From assembly GCA_000435175.1 (NCBI GenBank), contig FR880011.1, positions 1-6,225 on the forward strand: a stretch of 6,225 nucleotides of DNA, read 5' to 3'. The first letter of the stretch is position 1. Each line of letters starts with the position of its first letter. This stretch comes from Clostridium sp. CAG:245 (lineage in GTDB: Bacteria; Bacillota; Clostridia; TANB77; CAG-508). Shown here in pieces: positions 5,466 to 6,225 of the stretch. A model generated the notes under the pieces. The model was given only the letters and a program-made list of their open reading frames with translations. It made no database searches and was not told the DNA's origin. A program made the position numbers and the translations under genes.

Positions 5466-6212
5466 ATGAATTTAAAAGAAAATGAGAGAATAGATGATTT
5501 GCAATATAAAGGATTAAAAATTATTCAGGATAAAACAGCATTTTGCTTTGGAATAGATAGTGTGTTATTATCAGACTTTGCAAAGGAAATAAAAAATAAT
5601 AGTAAAGTTGCGGATTTAGGAACAGGAAACGGTATTGTTGGTCTTTTATTATGTAAAAAAACAAAGTTAAATCAAATTATAGGGGTTGAAATTCAAGAAG
5701 AAATTGCTGAAATGGCAGAAAGAAGTATTAAGTTAAATGATTTGGAAGAACAATTTAAAATTGTTAATGTTGACATAAATGATATTTTTAAGAAAAATGT
5801 ACTGCAAAAAAATACATATGATGCGGTTGTAATGAATCCACCTTATAAAGAGGTGGGAAAGGGAAAAACAAACGAAAACTCTAGTAAATTAATAGCAAGA
5901 CACGAAGTAAAGGCTACACTTTCCGACTTTATAAAGGTAGCAGCCGGATTGCTAAAAGATAAAGGAGAAGTATATGTAGTACATAAACCAGAACGAATTG
6001 TAGACATAATGCAAGAAATGAGAGCAAATAAAATAGAACCAAAAAAAATGAGATTAGTTTATCCATACGAAAATGAGACTCCATCTATTGTATTAATAAA
6101 AGGAGTAAAAGGCGGAAAAAAATTTTTTAGTGTAGACAAACCATTAGTAATATATCAAAATAACGGGGAGTATACACAAGATATAAAAAATATTTATATA
6201 AAAAATAATTAA
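5466..6212 (+). CDS. TrmN6-family tRNA (adenine-N6)-methyltransferase, YabB/YfiC-like
   Basis: This 248-residue protein is a class I S-adenosylmethionine-dependent methyltransferase of the COG4123 type. Visible motifs are the N-terminal ERIDDLQ and GLKIIQ segment followed by FCFGIDSVLL, typical of this family. Motif I is DLGTGNGIVG (residues 50-59), the acidic end of strand 2 is GVEIQ (Glu75), and the catalytic NPPY tetrad of adenine-N6 methyltransferases is at 124-127, followed by an ARHE segment (about 144-147). The C-terminal half is Lys-rich and includes a PSIVLIKG strand, as expected for an RNA-binding enzyme. E. coli TrmN6 (YfiC) methylates A37 of tRNA1-Val; the target in Clostridia is inferred. 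An in-frame GTG at 5457 would add three residues, but the ATG at 5466 is preferred because GGAAAG (5452-5457) sits 8 bases upstream of it and the family motif then begins at the usual distance. Its promoter overlaps that of the divergent Cys-rich gene. In many Firmicutes this gene sits beside rsmI; the window ends too soon to tell. Confidence 0.92.
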   Translation: MNLKENERIDDLQYKGLKIIQDKTAFCFGIDSVLLSDFAKEIKNNSKVADLGTGNGIVGLLLCKKTKLNQIIGVEIQEEIAEMAERSIKLNDLEEQFKIVNVDINDIFKKNVLQKNTYDAVVMNPPYKEVGKGKTNENSSKLIARHEVKATLSDFIKVAAGLLKDKGEVYVVHKPERIVDIMQEMRANKIEPKKMRLVYPYENETPSIVLIKGVKGGKKFFSVDKPLVIYQNNGEYTQDIKNIYIKNN

Positions 6213-6225
6213 CAAAAATACTAAT

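Overview
The window looks like chromosomal DNA from a low-GC, anaerobic, probably spore-forming Firmicute of the class Clostridia. The evidence is a strongly AT-rich composition, AGGAGG-type ribosome binding sites, A/T-ending codons, an oxygen-sensitive type of Fe-S activase/dehydratase protein, a GerMN-domain protein (a sporulation/germination family) and a TrmN6/YabB-type methyltransferase. The genus cannot be told from the sequence alone. There is no sign of phage, IS element, CRISPR array, rRNA or tRNA.

Layout from left to right. Positions 1-64 are the 3' flank of the first gene. Positions 65-4321 (minus) hold a 1418-residue fusion protein: two tandem HgdC/BcrAD-type ATPase modules, a four-Cys linker motif, a DUF2229-like domain and a 2-hydroxyacyl-CoA-dehydratase-like C-terminal region. 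Positions 4322-4574 are a divergent intergenic region with a strong sigma-A-like promoter for the fusion gene, a small inverted repeat just upstream of its -35 box, and a hairpin with T-runs on both sides. Positions 4575-5129 (plus) encode a membrane-anchored GerMN-domain protein. A strong bidirectional hairpin terminator (5134-5172) separates it from a convergent small gene (5171-5371, minus) encoding a 66-residue protein with 13 cysteines. Positions 5372-5465 hold two divergent promoters whose -10 boxes lie almost on top of each other. Positions 5466-6212 (plus) encode a TrmN6-family adenine-N6 methyltransferase, and the last 13 bases are non-coding.

The four genes alternate in strand and each has its own ribosome binding site, so this is not one operon. 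No shared pathway is evident. The fusion protein should couple ATP hydrolysis to low-potential electron transfer on an unknown substrate. The GerMN protein probably works at the cell or spore envelope. The methyltransferase probably modifies tRNA. The small Cys-rich protein is of unknown function and shares its control region with the methyltransferase gene.

I found no clearly new multi-gene system. The points most worth a second look are the Cys-rich 66-residue protein, the self-contained activase-plus-reductase architecture of the large protein, and the compact divergent promoter at 5387-5439.
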